A stretch of 64,000 bases of DNA from Falsiroseomonas oleicola (GCF_019029495.1 NZ_JAERQM010000006.1:77115-141114), one strand, 5' to 3'. Shown: positions 46,480-55,153, numbered from the stretch's first letter. Notes: a model not told the origin generated them from the sequence alone. Made by a program: numbers and translations.

Positions 46480-47670
46480 TCAGCCCGCCGGACGCCCGAG
46501 CAGTTCCAGCGCCGCCCGGCTCAGCGCCTGCACCCCGTTGCCGATGCAGGCCTCGTCCGGCTGGTAGAAGGCATTGTGCAGCCGGTCGTCGCGCCCCGGC
46601 GCGCCGCTGCCGATGCGCAGGTGGAAGGACGGGGCCCGGGCGGCGAATTCGGAAAAATCCTCCGAGCCCATGGAGGCCTCGCCCGCATCCAGCACGTCCT
46701 CGCCGAACTGTGCCCGCACCGCGGCCAGAACCGGCGCCTGCACCCGCGTGTCGTTCACCAGCGGCGGCACCATGCGCTGGTAGTCCAGCGCGCAGTCCAC
46801 GCGCATGCCGATGGCGATACCCTCCGCCAGGCGACGGATCGCAGCCTCCGCCGTGTTGCGCGCGGCCTCATGCAGCGTGCGCACCGTGCCCTTCAGATGC
46901 ACGCGCTCGGGGATGATGTTGTAGGTGGTGCCGCCGTTGAAGGCGCCGATGGTGACGACGGCCGGATGCAGCGGCTTCACCTCCCGGCTCACCACCGTCT
47001 GTACCTGCGCCACGAAGGCGCTGGCGGCGACGATCGGGTCGATCGCGGCGTAGGGGTGCGCGGCGTGGCCGGACTTGCCGCGCAGCACCAGGTCGAATCG
47101 GTCGGAGGCGGCGAGGCAGGCGCCGGGGGCGAAGCCGAATCGACCGACCGGCAGGTCCGGCTGGTTGTGGAAGCCGAGCGCGATGTCGATCCCCTCCGCC
47201 GCGCCATCGGCGATCATCGCGGCGGCGCCCTGCAGCACCTCCTCCGCCGGCTGGAACAGCAGCACGATTCGCCCCGCCAGCATCGGCGCCAGATCCTTCA
47301 GGAGCGAAGCAACGCCCAGCAGGGTCGCGGTGTGGATGTCATGGCCGCAGGCATGCATCTTGCCGTCATTCCGGCTGGCGAAGTCGAGGCCGGTTTCCTC
47401 CTGGATCGGCAGCGCGTCCATGTCGGCGCGAATCGCCAGGGTGGGGCCGGGGCGGCCGCCCTCGATGGTGCCGATCACACCAGTGCCGCCCACGCCGGTG
47501 CGATGGGCAATGCCAAGACGCGCGAGTTCGGCGGCGACGATGCCCGCGGTGCGTGTCTCCTCGAAGGCGAGTTCGGGATGGGCGTGGATGTCACGGCGGA
47601 TGGCAACGAGGTCCGGTGCGATGCTTTCCGCATGTTCCCGAATTCGCCGTTCCGGATCATTGATGCGCAT
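46480..47670 (-). CDS. M20-family amidohydrolase (hippurate hydrolase/aminoacylase type)
   Basis: 396 residues. Family motifs: IRRDIHAHPELAFEE, LAIRADMDALPIQEETGLDF, KMHACGHDIHTATLLG with the zinc Cys/His pair, LLFQPAEEVLQGA with catalytic Glu, GKSGHAAHPYAAIDP, and TTYNIIPERVHLKGTVRTL. It removes acyl groups from N-acyl amino acids or related amides. ATG 47670 has GGAG 9 bases upstream; a GTG at 47685 is an alternative. It is divergent from the TctC-type binding protein, which may share the control region. Confidence 0.9.
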   Translation of the reverse strand: MRINDPERRIREHAESIAPDLVAIRRDIHAHPELAFEETRTAGIVAAELARLGIAHRTGVGGTGVIGTIEGGRPGPTLAIRADMDALPIQEETGLDFASRNDGKMHACGHDIHTATLLGVASLLKDLAPMLAGRIVLLFQPAEEVLQGAAAMIADGAAEGIDIALGFHNQPDLPVGRFGFAPGACLAASDRFDLVLRGKSGHAAHPYAAIDPIVAASAFVAQVQTVVSREVKPLHPAVVTIGAFNGGTTYNIIPERVHLKGTVRTLHEAARNTAEAAIRRLAEGIAIGMRVDCALDYQRMVPPLVNDTRVQAPVLAAVRAQFGEDVLDAGEASMGSEDFSEFAARAPSFHLRIGSGAPGRDDRLHNAFYQPDEACIGNGVQALSRAALELLGRPAG

Positions 47671-47794
47671 TGATGGCTGCTCCACGCAATTTCATGGCCT
47701 CATCGTAAGTGAAGAAGTCTTCATCAGAAAGTGTCCGGCTTGCAGCGCTGGAACGCTGCGTGCATAGGCACGCCAACTTCTACGGGGAACATCC
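47671..47794. promoter_or_regulatory. Divergent promoter region, amidohydrolase / TctC
   Basis: 124 bases, slightly AT-rich (around 47690-47730, GCAATTTCATGG then AAGTGAAGAAGTCTTCATCA on the plus strand). The segment GAAGTGAAGAAGTCTTCATC contains GAAGACTTC-like symmetry (GAAGTCTTC, 47713-47721), a possible small operator half-site pair. It serves both the minus-strand amidohydrolase and the plus-strand TctC gene. Confidence 0.4.
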
Positions 47795-48784
47795 ATGACT
47801 GCCCGAGTTACGCGCCGCGCGCTGGCCATCGGCTCGCTCGCCGCAGGTGCTGGCCTGACGGCCGTGCCGACGACGCTGCGGGCGCAGTCCTGGCCCTCCG
47901 GCCCGATCCGCCTTGTCGTGCCCTTCGCCCCCGGCGGCAGCACCGATCTTTCGGCGCGCCTGGTCGCCGATGGGCTGGCGCAGCGGCTCGGCGTGCCGGT
48001 GGTGGTGGAGAACCGGCCGGGCGCCGGCGCCACCACGGGCAGCCAGATGGTCGCCGATGCGGCGCCGGATGGGCAGACCCTGGTGATGAGCAATATCGCC
48101 AGCCATGCGATCAGCCCGGCGCTGTATCCGAACCTGCGCTACGATCCGGTGACCTCCTTCACCCATATCGCCATGGTCATCACCAACCCCTCCGTCTGGG
48201 TGGTGCATCCGCGCAGCGAGATCGCGAACCTCGCCGACCTGGTGCGGGCGGCGAAGGCACGGCGCGGCGGGCTCGACATGGCGTCGTCCGGCGCCGGTTC
48301 CTCGAACCACCTGATGCTGGTGCGCTTCTCCGAACTGGCGGGAATCGAGCATACGCACATCCCGTTCCGCGGCGCCGGCCCGGCGATGACGGCGGTGATC
48401 GCCAGCCAGGTGCCGATGATGTCGGACAGCCTGCCCTCCGCCGCCGGCCATATCCGCCAGGGCACCGTCCGCGCCATCGCGATCAGCAGCGCGGAGCGGC
48501 ATCCGGCCTTCCCGGATGTGCCGACGTTCCGGGAACAGGGCTTCGACCTGTCCAGCACCTCCTGGTTCGCGCTGTCCGGCCCCGCCGGCATGCAGCCGGC
48601 GGTGGTCGAGCGGCTGCACCGGGAGATCATGGCGGTGATCGCGACGCCGGAAAGCCGGCGGCGATTTGCCGAGATGGGCGGCTCGCCGGGGGACATGACT
48701 CCGGCGGAATTCACGGCCTTCGTGGCGTCGGAGGTGGCGCGTTGGGCGCCCGTCGTGCGGGCTTCGGGCGCGACGGTCGGTTAA
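47795..48784 (+). CDS. Tripartite tricarboxylate transporter substrate-binding protein (TctC/Bug)
   Basis: 329 residues. The N-terminus (MTARVTRRALAIGSLAAGAG) is a signal peptide with Arg-Arg suggestive of Tat export, cut near LRAQS. Mature Bug signatures: GPIRLVVPFAPGGSTDLSAR, VVVENRPGAGATTGSQMVADAAPDG, VFAL-type central core, and HIPFRGAGPAMTAVIASQVPMM. Bug proteins bind carboxylates. The TctB and TctA membrane genes follow 202 bases downstream on the same strand and are its likely partners. Confidence 0.92.
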   Translation: MTARVTRRALAIGSLAAGAGLTAVPTTLRAQSWPSGPIRLVVPFAPGGSTDLSARLVADGLAQRLGVPVVVENRPGAGATTGSQMVADAAPDGQTLVMSNIASHAISPALYPNLRYDPVTSFTHIAMVITNPSVWVVHPRSEIANLADLVRAAKARRGGLDMASSGAGSSNHLMLVRFSELAGIEHTHIPFRGAGPAMTAVIASQVPMMSDSLPSAAGHIRQGTVRAIAISSAERHPAFPDVPTFREQGFDLSSTSWFALSGPAGMQPAVVERLHREIMAVIATPESRRRFAEMGGSPGDMTPAEFTAFVASEVARWAPVVRASGATVG

Positions 48785-48810
48785 TTAACGACTTGTAACC
48801 TTCAAGACGA

Positions 48811-48822
48811 ATGTCCGGACAT
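48811..48822. promoter_or_regulatory. 12-base perfect palindrome upstream of tctBA
   Basis: ATGTCCGGACAT is perfectly self-complementary and lies 27 bases after the tctC stop, 165 bases before tctB. AGAC (48805-48808) and GTCT (48823-48826) flank it and extend the symmetry with a 2-base offset. It fits a dimeric repressor or activator site controlling tctBA. Confidence 0.45.
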
Positions 48823-48986
48823 GTCTTGGTTGGCGAGCGCCTTCCAGATGATTAGGGTTCCGCCCGACTTGGCCGCTGGCGAAAGCCGGGGACATATCGT
48901 GCGTGGGTGACAGCGGGGGTGGCCACGCTGTTTTGTATTGGCAGATTGTCGGCCCTCAGATGGCGGCTGGCAGAAACGAGGTGCGG

Positions 48987-49439
48987 ATGAAGATCAACCA
49001 GAAAGATCTGCTGGCGGGGTTTATCCTGCTGGCCTTCGCCGTGGCAGGCCTGCTGCTGAACATGGATCACACACTGGGCAACGCACGGCGCATGGGCCCC
49101 GACTACATGCCGATGCTGGCCTTCGGTCTGTTGTTCGCCTTGAGTGTCGCCGTCATTGCGCTGGGAATGTTCAACGGTCCCGACAAACTCGAACGTTGGG
49201 CGTGGCGAGAGCTTTTCCTGATCCTGGCTGCCATCTGCGTCTTCGCGCTGATCCTGGAGAAGGCCGGCATGATCCTCACCCTGGTGGTGAGCATCGGCAT
49301 CGCAAGCCTCGCCGATCGAACGCACAAGCCACTGGGTGTGCTGGGGCTCATCGCGTTCCTGGTCGCGCTTTGCTACCTCGTTTTCATCTACTGGCTCGAC
49401 ATCCGCATTCCGGTCTGGCCGACCTATTTCGGCTACTGA
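48987..49439 (+). CDS. tctB: Tripartite tricarboxylate transporter small membrane subunit
   Basis: 150 residues with four hydrophobic helices (LLAGFILLAFAVAGLLLNM, MLAFGLLFALSVAVIALGMF, ELFLILAAICVFALILEKAG, LGLIAFLVALCYLVFIYWL), the DUF1468/TctB pattern. ATG 48987 is chosen because ACGAGG stands 6 bases upstream; a longer frame to 48903 is unlikely. It precedes tctA by 13 bases. Confidence 0.9.
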   Translation: MKINQKDLLAGFILLAFAVAGLLLNMDHTLGNARRMGPDYMPMLAFGLLFALSVAVIALGMFNGPDKLERWAWRELFLILAAICVFALILEKAGMILTLVVSIGIASLADRTHKPLGVLGLIAFLVALCYLVFIYWLDIRIPVWPTYFGY

Positions 49440-49452
49440 GGGAAAACGATCC

Positions 49453-50961
49453 ATGGAAACCCTTCTCGCGAACCTCGCCCTCGGGTTCAGTGTCGCCTTC
49501 AGCTTCGACAACCTGACCTTCGCGCTGCTGGGTGCCTTCATCGGCACCGCCATCGGCGTGTTGCCGGGCATCGGCCCGGTGGCCACCATCTCCCTTCTGC
49601 TGCCGATCACCTTCGGCATGTCGCCGACCACCGCCATCATCATGCTCGCCGGCATCTACTACGGCGCGCAGTATGGCGGCTCGACCACGGCCATCCTGCT
49701 GAACCTGCCCGGTGAGGTCAGTTCGGTCGTCACCGTGATCGAAGGCTACAAGATGGCGCGCAACGGGCGCGCCGGTGCGGCGCTGGCCACGGCGGCGCTT
49801 GGCAGCTTCTTCGCGGGCTCCGTCGCCACCGTCGTCGTCGCGGCCTCCGGCCCGCTGCTCACCTCCATCGCGCTGTCCTTCGGACCGGCCGACTACTTCT
49901 CCCTGATGTTCCTCGGCCTCATCATCTCCGCGGTGCTGGCGCAGGGTTCCATCGTCAAGGGCATCGGCATGGTGGTGCTCGGCGTCGGCCTCGGCCTGGT
50001 CGGCACAGACGTGCAGACCGGCCAGCAGCGCTTCACCTTCGGCGTGCCGGAACTGTCCGACGGCGTGGATTTCGTGGCCATCGCCATGGGCATGTTCGGC
50101 ATCGCCGAGATCATCCTGAACCTCGAGCGCCCGGAATCGCGCAATGTGCTGACCAACAAGGTCGGCAGCCTGTATCTGACGCGCGAGGAATTCCGCCGGG
50201 CCGTTCCGTCGGTTCTGCGCGGCACGCTGCTCGGCACCGTGATCGGCATCCTGCCCGGCGGCGGCGCCTCGCTGTCCTCCTTCGGCTCCTACATGATCGA
50301 ACGGAAGGTCTCGAAGTACCGGCACCTGTTCGGCACCGGGGCGATCGAAGGCGTTGCCGGCCCGGAAGCGGCCAACAATGCCGCCGCGCAGGCCAGCTTC
50401 ATCCCGCTGCTGACGCTGGGCATCCCGGCCAATGCCGTGATGGCGCTGATGGTCGGCGCGCTCATCATCCAGGGCATCCAGCCGGGCCCGCGCATGGTCG
50501 AAGCGCAGCCGGACCTTTTCTGGGGCCTGATCTGCTCTATGTGGGTCGGCAACCTGATGCTGCTGGTCATCAACCTGCCGATGATCGGCATGTGGGTGAA
50601 GCTGCTGGAAGTGCCGTATCGCCACCTCTACCCGGCGATCATGATCTTCTGCGCGATCGGCATGTACTCCATCAACAACAACGTCTTCGACGTCTACCTG
50701 ATGGTGCTGTTCGGCCTGTTCGGCTACCTCTGCTCGAAGGTGAAGCTGGAAGGCGCGCCGCTGCTGATCGGCTTCGTGCTCGGACCGATGATGGAAGAAC
50801 ATCTGCGCCGCGCCATGCTGCTGTCCCGCGGCGACGTCATGGTGTTCGTGGAGCGTCCGATCTCCGCCTCCATGCTGGCCATCTCCGCCATCGCATTGCT
50901 GGCGATGATGTTGCCGAACCTGCGGGCCGGCAAGGAAAAGGCGATGGCCGAAGGCGGCTGA
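49453..50961 (+). CDS. tctA: Tripartite tricarboxylate transporter large membrane subunit
   Basis: 502 residues with about 11-12 membrane helices, the DUF112/TctA family. Conserved: LLGAFIGTAIGVLPGIGPVATISLLLP near the start and YYGAQYGGSTTAILLNLPGE, the two segments that define the family, plus the repeated GTLLGTVIGILPGGGASLSSFGSY and GVAGPEAANNAAAQASFIPLLTLGIP. It is the transporting subunit, coupled to an ion gradient, working with TctB and the TctC-type binding protein. Confidence 0.94.
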   Translation: METLLANLALGFSVAFSFDNLTFALLGAFIGTAIGVLPGIGPVATISLLLPITFGMSPTTAIIMLAGIYYGAQYGGSTTAILLNLPGEVSSVVTVIEGYKMARNGRAGAALATAALGSFFAGSVATVVVAASGPLLTSIALSFGPADYFSLMFLGLIISAVLAQGSIVKGIGMVVLGVGLGLVGTDVQTGQQRFTFGVPELSDGVDFVAIAMGMFGIAEIILNLERPESRNVLTNKVGSLYLTREEFRRAVPSVLRGTLLGTVIGILPGGGASLSSFGSYMIERKVSKYRHLFGTGAIEGVAGPEAANNAAAQASFIPLLTLGIPANAVMALMVGALIIQGIQPGPRMVEAQPDLFWGLICSMWVGNLMLLVINLPMIGMWVKLLEVPYRHLYPAIMIFCAIGMYSINNNVFDVYLMVLFGLFGYLCSKVKLEGAPLLIGFVLGPMMEEHLRRAMLLSRGDVMVFVERPISASMLAISAIALLAMMLPNLRAGKEKAMAEGG

Positions 50962-50992
50962 CCCGCCGGGGGCCGAAGGCCAAACGTCAAGG

Positions 50993-51022
50993 AAGGGGCC
51001 GCTCCGCAAGGGGCGGCCCCTT
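50993..51022 (+). terminator. Rho-independent terminator after tctBA
   Basis: AAGGGGCCGC (50993-51002) pairs with GCGGCCCCTT (51013-51022), a perfect 10-base stem with a 10-base loop, followed by TTTCG. It is 31 bases after the tctA stop. The T-run is short, as often seen in high-GC genomes. Confidence 0.75.
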
Positions 51023-51076
51023 TCGCTTGCGCGGCGGCCGGCGCAGTTTGCGTGCCGCAATCACGGAGCCACCGGC

Positions 51077-51829
51077 ATGGACCTGCAACTCACGGGCAAG
51101 GTCGCCCTCGTCACCGGCGCCTCCGCCGGCCTCGGCCGTGCCACCGCCCGGCTGCTGGCCGAGGAAGGCTGCCGCCTCGCGCTGCTCGCCCGCCGGATGG
51201 ATCGGCTGGAGGCCTTCGCCGCCACCCTGCCCGCCAGCGCCGCGCCTCTGCTGCTGGCCGAGGACATCACCGATCCCACCGCCGCCGACCGCACGCGCGA
51301 CTCCGTGCTGGCCCGATTCGGCCGCTGCGACATCCTGGTGAACAATGCCGGCGGCAGCCGCCCCCAGGCGGATCTGGGGCCGGAGGCGGTCTGGCAGGAA
51401 TCGATGGAGCTGAACTTTCATGCCGGCCGCCGCATGGCCCATGCGCTGATCCCCGCCATGCAGGCGCAGAAATACGGCCGCATCGTCAACATCACCGGCA
51501 GTGACGAGCCCCATATCATCAACGCCGCCAATGCCCCCAACGGCGCCGTGCATATTTGGGCCAAGGCACTGTCCCGCCAGCTCGGCCGGGATGGCATCAC
51601 GGTGAATTCGGTGCCGCCCGGCCGCTTGCGGTCGGAGCAGATCGACGCGCGCATCCTGACCAGCGAGGAGGCGCGCCAGGACTGGGCGGCGAAGGAAGTG
51701 CCGGTCGGCTTCATCGGGGAGCCGGAGGATCTCGCCGTGCTGGTGGTGTTCCTCTGTTCGCCCCGCGCCCGCTACATCACCGGCCAGGTGGTGCATGTGG
51801 ATGGCGGCACGACGCGGTTCAGCCACTGA
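51077..51829 (+). CDS. Short-chain dehydrogenase/reductase family protein, atypical active site
   Basis: 250 residues, Rossmann fold. Cofactor motif VTGASAGLGRATARLLAEEG and ILVNNAGGSRPQ are normal. The catalytic region is not: after VNITGSDEPH the usual YxxxK reads HIWAK, so His 159 sits where Tyr is expected, with Lys 163 kept. The C-terminal DGITVNSVPPGRLRSEQI and GQVVHVDGG are typical. A group of SDRs with such HxWxK sequences exists, so this is family-like, but the enzyme may use another acid or not be a reductase. Single gene, following the tctA terminator. Confidence 0.88.
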   Translation: MDLQLTGKVALVTGASAGLGRATARLLAEEGCRLALLARRMDRLEAFAATLPASAAPLLLAEDITDPTAADRTRDSVLARFGRCDILVNNAGGSRPQADLGPEAVWQESMELNFHAGRRMAHALIPAMQAQKYGRIVNITGSDEPHIINAANAPNGAVHIWAKALSRQLGRDGITVNSVPPGRLRSEQIDARILTSEEARQDWAAKEVPVGFIGEPEDLAVLVVFLCSPRARYITGQVVHVDGGTTRFSH

Positions 51830-51879
51830 CCCCCTGGCCGCGAAGGGTATAGGCTGAGGCCCTTCGCAGGACGCCGAGC

Positions 51880-52374
51880 ATGGCCGATTCCCCGCCCACC
51901 CATCTGCGCCGCACCATCGCGCGCGCCAAGCACCGGCGCGCGAAGGTCGCGCGGCCGCGCCCACCCTCCCTGCCCGACCGGCTGGCCGATGCGGTGGCGA
52001 CGCTGGTCGGGTCCTGGCGCTTCATCCTGATCCAGTCGGCTCTGCTGGGCACCTGGATCGCCGCGAACGCCGTGATCGGGACGGAGGCCTGGGACCCCTA
52101 CCCCTTCATCCTGCTGAACCTCGTCCTGTCCTTCCAGGCCGCCTATACCGCGCCGATCATCATGATGAGCCAGAACCGACAGTCGGAGATGGACCGCGAC
52201 CGCTCCGTCGCCGACTACCAGGTCAATCTGCGGGCGGAGGCGGACATCACCCTGCTGCACGAGAAGATCGACCTGCTGCGGGAAAGCCAACTGACCGAGA
52301 TCACCGACATGCTCCGCCGCGCCCTCGACCGGATCGAGGTGCTGGAGGCGCGGCAAGGCAAGGGAGAAGCGTGA
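51880..52374 (+). CDS. DUF1003 membrane protein
   Basis: 164 residues. Basic N-terminus (RRTIARAKHRRAKVARPRPP), then LADAVATLVGSWRFILIQSALLGTWIAANAV and PYPFILLNLVLSFQAAYTAPIIMMSQNRQ, the two helices and the conserved FxAAYxAPxIMMSQNRQ of DUF1003. A long polar helix follows (DRDRSVADYQVNLRAEADITLLHEKIDLL) that is likely a coiled coil. Function unknown. Its stop overlaps the start of a 52-residue membrane gene. Confidence 0.9.
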   Translation: MADSPPTHLRRTIARAKHRRAKVARPRPPSLPDRLADAVATLVGSWRFILIQSALLGTWIAANAVIGTEAWDPYPFILLNLVLSFQAAYTAPIIMMSQNRQSEMDRDRSVADYQVNLRAEADITLLHEKIDLLRESQLTEITDMLRRALDRIEVLEARQGKGEA

Positions 52375-52532
52375 TGGGCTGGCTGCTGCGCGGATTGCTG
52401 GTGGTGGCGGGCGCCATCGCCGCGCTGTTCGTGGCGCGGGACGCGCCGAATTTCGCGGTGGTGGAGGGCATGGTGGCGGTCGCGCTGATCGCCGCCATCG
52501 TGCTGGTCCTGGCGCTGACGCGGAAGAAGTAG
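52374..52532 (+). CDS. 52-residue membrane miniprotein
   Basis: Begins with an ATG that overlaps the DUF1003 stop (TGATG) and ends at TAG, with GGGAGAAGC upstream as ribosome site. MGWLLRGLLVVAGAIAALFVARDA is one hydrophobic segment, and EGMVAVALIAAIVLVLALTRKK is a second one ending in a positive tail, so a two-helix hairpin with the C-terminus inside. The overlap, clean start signal and membrane pattern argue it is real. Its stop directly abuts the convergent HtrA-like gene at 52533. No family recognised. Confidence 0.65.
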   Translation: MGWLLRGLLVVAGAIAALFVARDAPNFAVVEGMVAVALIAAIVLVLALTRKK

Positions 52533-53474
52533 CTACCCCCTCTCCCCGGGTATCACCTGCATCCGCCGCAAGTCGCCCCGGCGCAGCACCACCGCCTCCG
52601 TCAGCGTGCCCACCCTCTCGCCGGTCAGCCAGCGCAGCAGGTCGTCAACGCCCGCCACCTGCTGGCCACCGATCGAGACCAGGAGGTCGCCGCGCTCGAT
52701 GCCGGCGCGATCCGCCGGGCCACCCTTCACCACATCCCCCACCAGCAGGGCCGTGGCCTGCACCAGGCCATGCGCGCGGGCGAAGCGGCGCGGCACCACC
52801 TCCCGCTGCCCGGTCAGGCCGAGGAAGGCGTGGCGCACCCGGCCGAAGCGCACCAACTGCCCCAGCACCAGCCGCGCGGTATTCGCCGCCACCGCGAAGC
52901 ACAGCCCCTGCGCGCCGCCGATCATCGCGGTGTTGATGCCGATGACGCGGCCGAGGCTGTCGACCAGCGCGCCGCCGGAATTGCCGGGATTCAGCGCCGC
53001 ATCGGTCTGGATCAGATCCTCGATCGGCCGCCCGCCCCGCCCGGCCAGCGTCCGCCCCAGCGCGCTGACCACGCCGGCCGTGATGGTGGAGGAGAAGCCG
53101 AGCGGATTGCCGATCGCCACCGCGACCTGCCCGACCCGCAAGGCGGCGCTGTCGCCAAGCTCGGCGGCCGGCAAGGCGGCGCCGGATTCGGCGCGCAGCA
53201 AGGCGAGGTCGGTGTCCGGATCGTCGCCCAGCAGGCGTGCCGGAAAGCGCGCGCCTTCCGCCGTGGTCAGCAGGATGCGCGCGGCGCCGGCGACCACATG
53301 GCTGTTGGTCAGCACCAGCCCGTCCGGCGAGACGATCACCCCCGACCCACTGCCGCGCCCCGGCAGTTCGACATGCACGACCGAGGGTGCGGCGCGGGCC
53401 ACCGCCTGGGTGACAGCGGTGGAATAGGCATCGAGAAGATCCCCGGCCGCAGCCGGGATCGGAGCATCCAGCAT
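52533..53474 (-). CDS. HtrA-like S1C serine protease with PDZ domain
   Basis: 313 residues. Trypsin-like domain with catalytic His in LVLTNSHVVAGA, Asp in GDDPDTDLALLRA, and Ser in LNPGNSGGALVDSLGRVIGINT. One PDZ domain follows from about 225 (LVGDVVKGGPADRAGIERGDLLVSIGG). Shorter than DegP and, unlike DegP/DegQ/DegS, with no signal peptide or membrane anchor at the start (MLDAPIPAAAGDLLDAYSTAV), so apparently cytoplasmic unless the start is wrong. AAGGA about 8 bases before the ATG at 53474 supports the start. Confidence 0.9.
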   Translation of the reverse strand: MLDAPIPAAAGDLLDAYSTAVTQAVARAAPSVVHVELPGRGSGSGVIVSPDGLVLTNSHVVAGAARILLTTAEGARFPARLLGDDPDTDLALLRAESGAALPAAELGDSAALRVGQVAVAIGNPLGFSSTITAGVVSALGRTLAGRGGRPIEDLIQTDAALNPGNSGGALVDSLGRVIGINTAMIGGAQGLCFAVAANTARLVLGQLVRFGRVRHAFLGLTGQREVVPRRFARAHGLVQATALLVGDVVKGGPADRAGIERGDLLVSIGGQQVAGVDDLLRWLTGERVGTLTEAVVLRRGDLRRMQVIPGERG

Positions 53475-53581
53475 GGAGGAATTCCTTTCGCCCTGCCAAG
53501 ATGGGAAGCCTTCACCGGCGCCCCAAGCCCGCCCCCGAATCGGCCTTGCCAGCCGCCACCCCTCCCCGGATAGGCTCGCCC
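53475..53581. promoter_or_regulatory. Divergent region, protease / antiporter
   Basis: 107 GC-rich bases between the minus-strand protease and plus-strand antiporter. The ribosome site of the protease (AAGGAATTCCTCC on the minus strand) is here. An EcoRI-like GGAATTCC palindrome lies directly beside the protease start; no promoter boxes are clear. Confidence 0.35.
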
Positions 53582-55153
53582 ATGGAAATCGTGCAGGCCG
53601 TCCTGGCCCTGATCGCGGCCTGCATCGGCTTCGCGCTGCTCGCGCGGCGGCTGAACCTGCCCTATGCCATCATCCTGGTGGTGGGCGGCATGGTGCTGGC
53701 CTTCATCCCCGGCCTGCCGAGCGTGACGCTCGACCCGCAGATCGCGCTGGCCTTCTTCCTGCCGCCGCTGCTGCAGGCCAGCGCCTGGCGGACCGACTGG
53801 CGCGCCTTCCGCAGCAATCTGCGCCCCATCCTGTTCCTGGCCATCGGCGCCGTGCTGTTCAGCGCCATCTGCGTCGCCGTGGTGGCCAAGCTGCTGATCC
53901 CCGGCCTGCCCTGGGCCGCCGCCGTCGCACTCGGTGCCATCGTCGCGCCGCCGGATGCCGTCGCCGCCTCCGCCATTCTCGGCCGCCTGCCGATGCCGCG
54001 CCGGCTGGTGACGGTGCTGGAGGGCGAGAGCCTGGTGAATGACGCGACGGCGCTGGTGCTCTACCGCTTCGCCATCGCGGCGGTGGCCGCCGGCGGCATC
54101 GCGCTGGGGGAGGCGGCGGGCAGCTTCGTGCTGGTCGCGATCGGCGGCATCGCCATGGGGGCGGCGGTGGGCTGGCTGACGGACCTTGCCTTTCGGCGGC
54201 TGCGCGACCCGCTGCTGGAAGTCGCCGCCAGCTTCGTCGCCTGCTTCGCCAGCTTCCTCGCGGCCGATGCTCTCGGCCTGTCCGGCGTGATCGCGGTGGT
54301 GACCACGGGCCTGCTGCTCGGCCAGTTGCAGCACCGTTCCCTGTCCCCTGCCACGCGCACGGCCGCCGTCTCCGTCTGGAACTTCGTCGAATTCGTGCTG
54401 ACCAGCCTGATCTTCCTGCTCGCCGGGCTGCAATTGCGCGCCATCCTCGACCGCATCGCCGAACGCGGCGTTTTGGACCTGGCGGTGCTGGCCTTGGCGC
54501 TGTCGCTGGCACTGATCCTCAGCCGCTTCCTCTGGGTCTTCCCGAGCGCGCTGGTGCCCGGCGCGCTGCCCGGGCCGGCGCCGGGGCAGCGCGCGCCGCT
54601 CTCGCATCTGCTCGTCGTCTCCTGGTGCGGCATGCGCGGCGTGGTCTCGCTGGCCGCGGCGCTGGCGCTGCCGCTGGATTTTCCGGAACGCGACCTGATG
54701 GTATTCCTGGCCTTCTGCGCCATCCTGGCGACGCTGGTGCTGCAGGGCACGACGCTGGAATGGGTGATCCGCCGGCTCGGCGTGGCAGAGACTCGCATCG
54801 CCGGCATGAAGCCGGAGGAAGCCGAGGCCCGCCGCCATGTCGCCCGCGCCACCCTGGCCGAGATCGAGCAGCGGTCGGAGGATATCCTGGAAGGCGCGGT
54901 GGCGCGCGACCTGCTGGGCGAGTACCAGGACAAGGCGCGTGTCTTCCACGGCGTCGCCGCCGGCGGCGGCCATGCGGAGCTGGAGGCGCGGCTGCGCATC
55001 CGCCTCGCCGCGCTGCGCGCCGGTCGCAAGGCCCTGCTGGAGCACCATTGCCAGGGCACGCTGGGGGATATGATGCTGGCCAGCCTGGAACATGAGATGG
55101 ACCTCGAGGAGCTGCGCATCCTGCGCCTGCTCGGCGCCAGCCCCGCCGCATGA
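53582..55153 (+). CDS. Cation:proton antiporter, CPA1 type
   Basis: 523 residues. About 12 membrane helices occupy residues 1-400, with the CPA1 features PPLLQASAWRTDWRAFRSN, VALGAIVAPPDAVAASAI, LEGESLVNDATALVLYRFA (the ND ion site) and SHLLVVSWCGMRGVVSLAAALALP. The polar C-terminal 120 residues (MKPEEAEARRHVARATLAEI onwards) are a cytoplasmic helical tail typical of NhaP/CPA1 relatives. It exchanges Na+ or K+ for protons. ATG 53582 is chosen over 53501, which would add a signal-less basic lead. The stop overlaps the helicase start by 4 bases. Confidence 0.9.
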   Translation: MEIVQAVLALIAACIGFALLARRLNLPYAIILVVGGMVLAFIPGLPSVTLDPQIALAFFLPPLLQASAWRTDWRAFRSNLRPILFLAIGAVLFSAICVAVVAKLLIPGLPWAAAVALGAIVAPPDAVAASAILGRLPMPRRLVTVLEGESLVNDATALVLYRFAIAAVAAGGIALGEAAGSFVLVAIGGIAMGAAVGWLTDLAFRRLRDPLLEVAASFVACFASFLAADALGLSGVIAVVTTGLLLGQLQHRSLSPATRTAAVSVWNFVEFVLTSLIFLLAGLQLRAILDRIAERGVLDLAVLALALSLALILSRFLWVFPSALVPGALPGPAPGQRAPLSHLLVVSWCGMRGVVSLAAALALPLDFPERDLMVFLAFCAILATLVLQGTTLEWVIRRLGVAETRIAGMKPEEAEARRHVARATLAEIEQRSEDILEGAVARDLLGEYQDKARVFHGVAAGGGHAELEARLRIRLAALRAGRKALLEHHCQGTLGDMMLASLEHEMDLEELRILRLLGASPAA

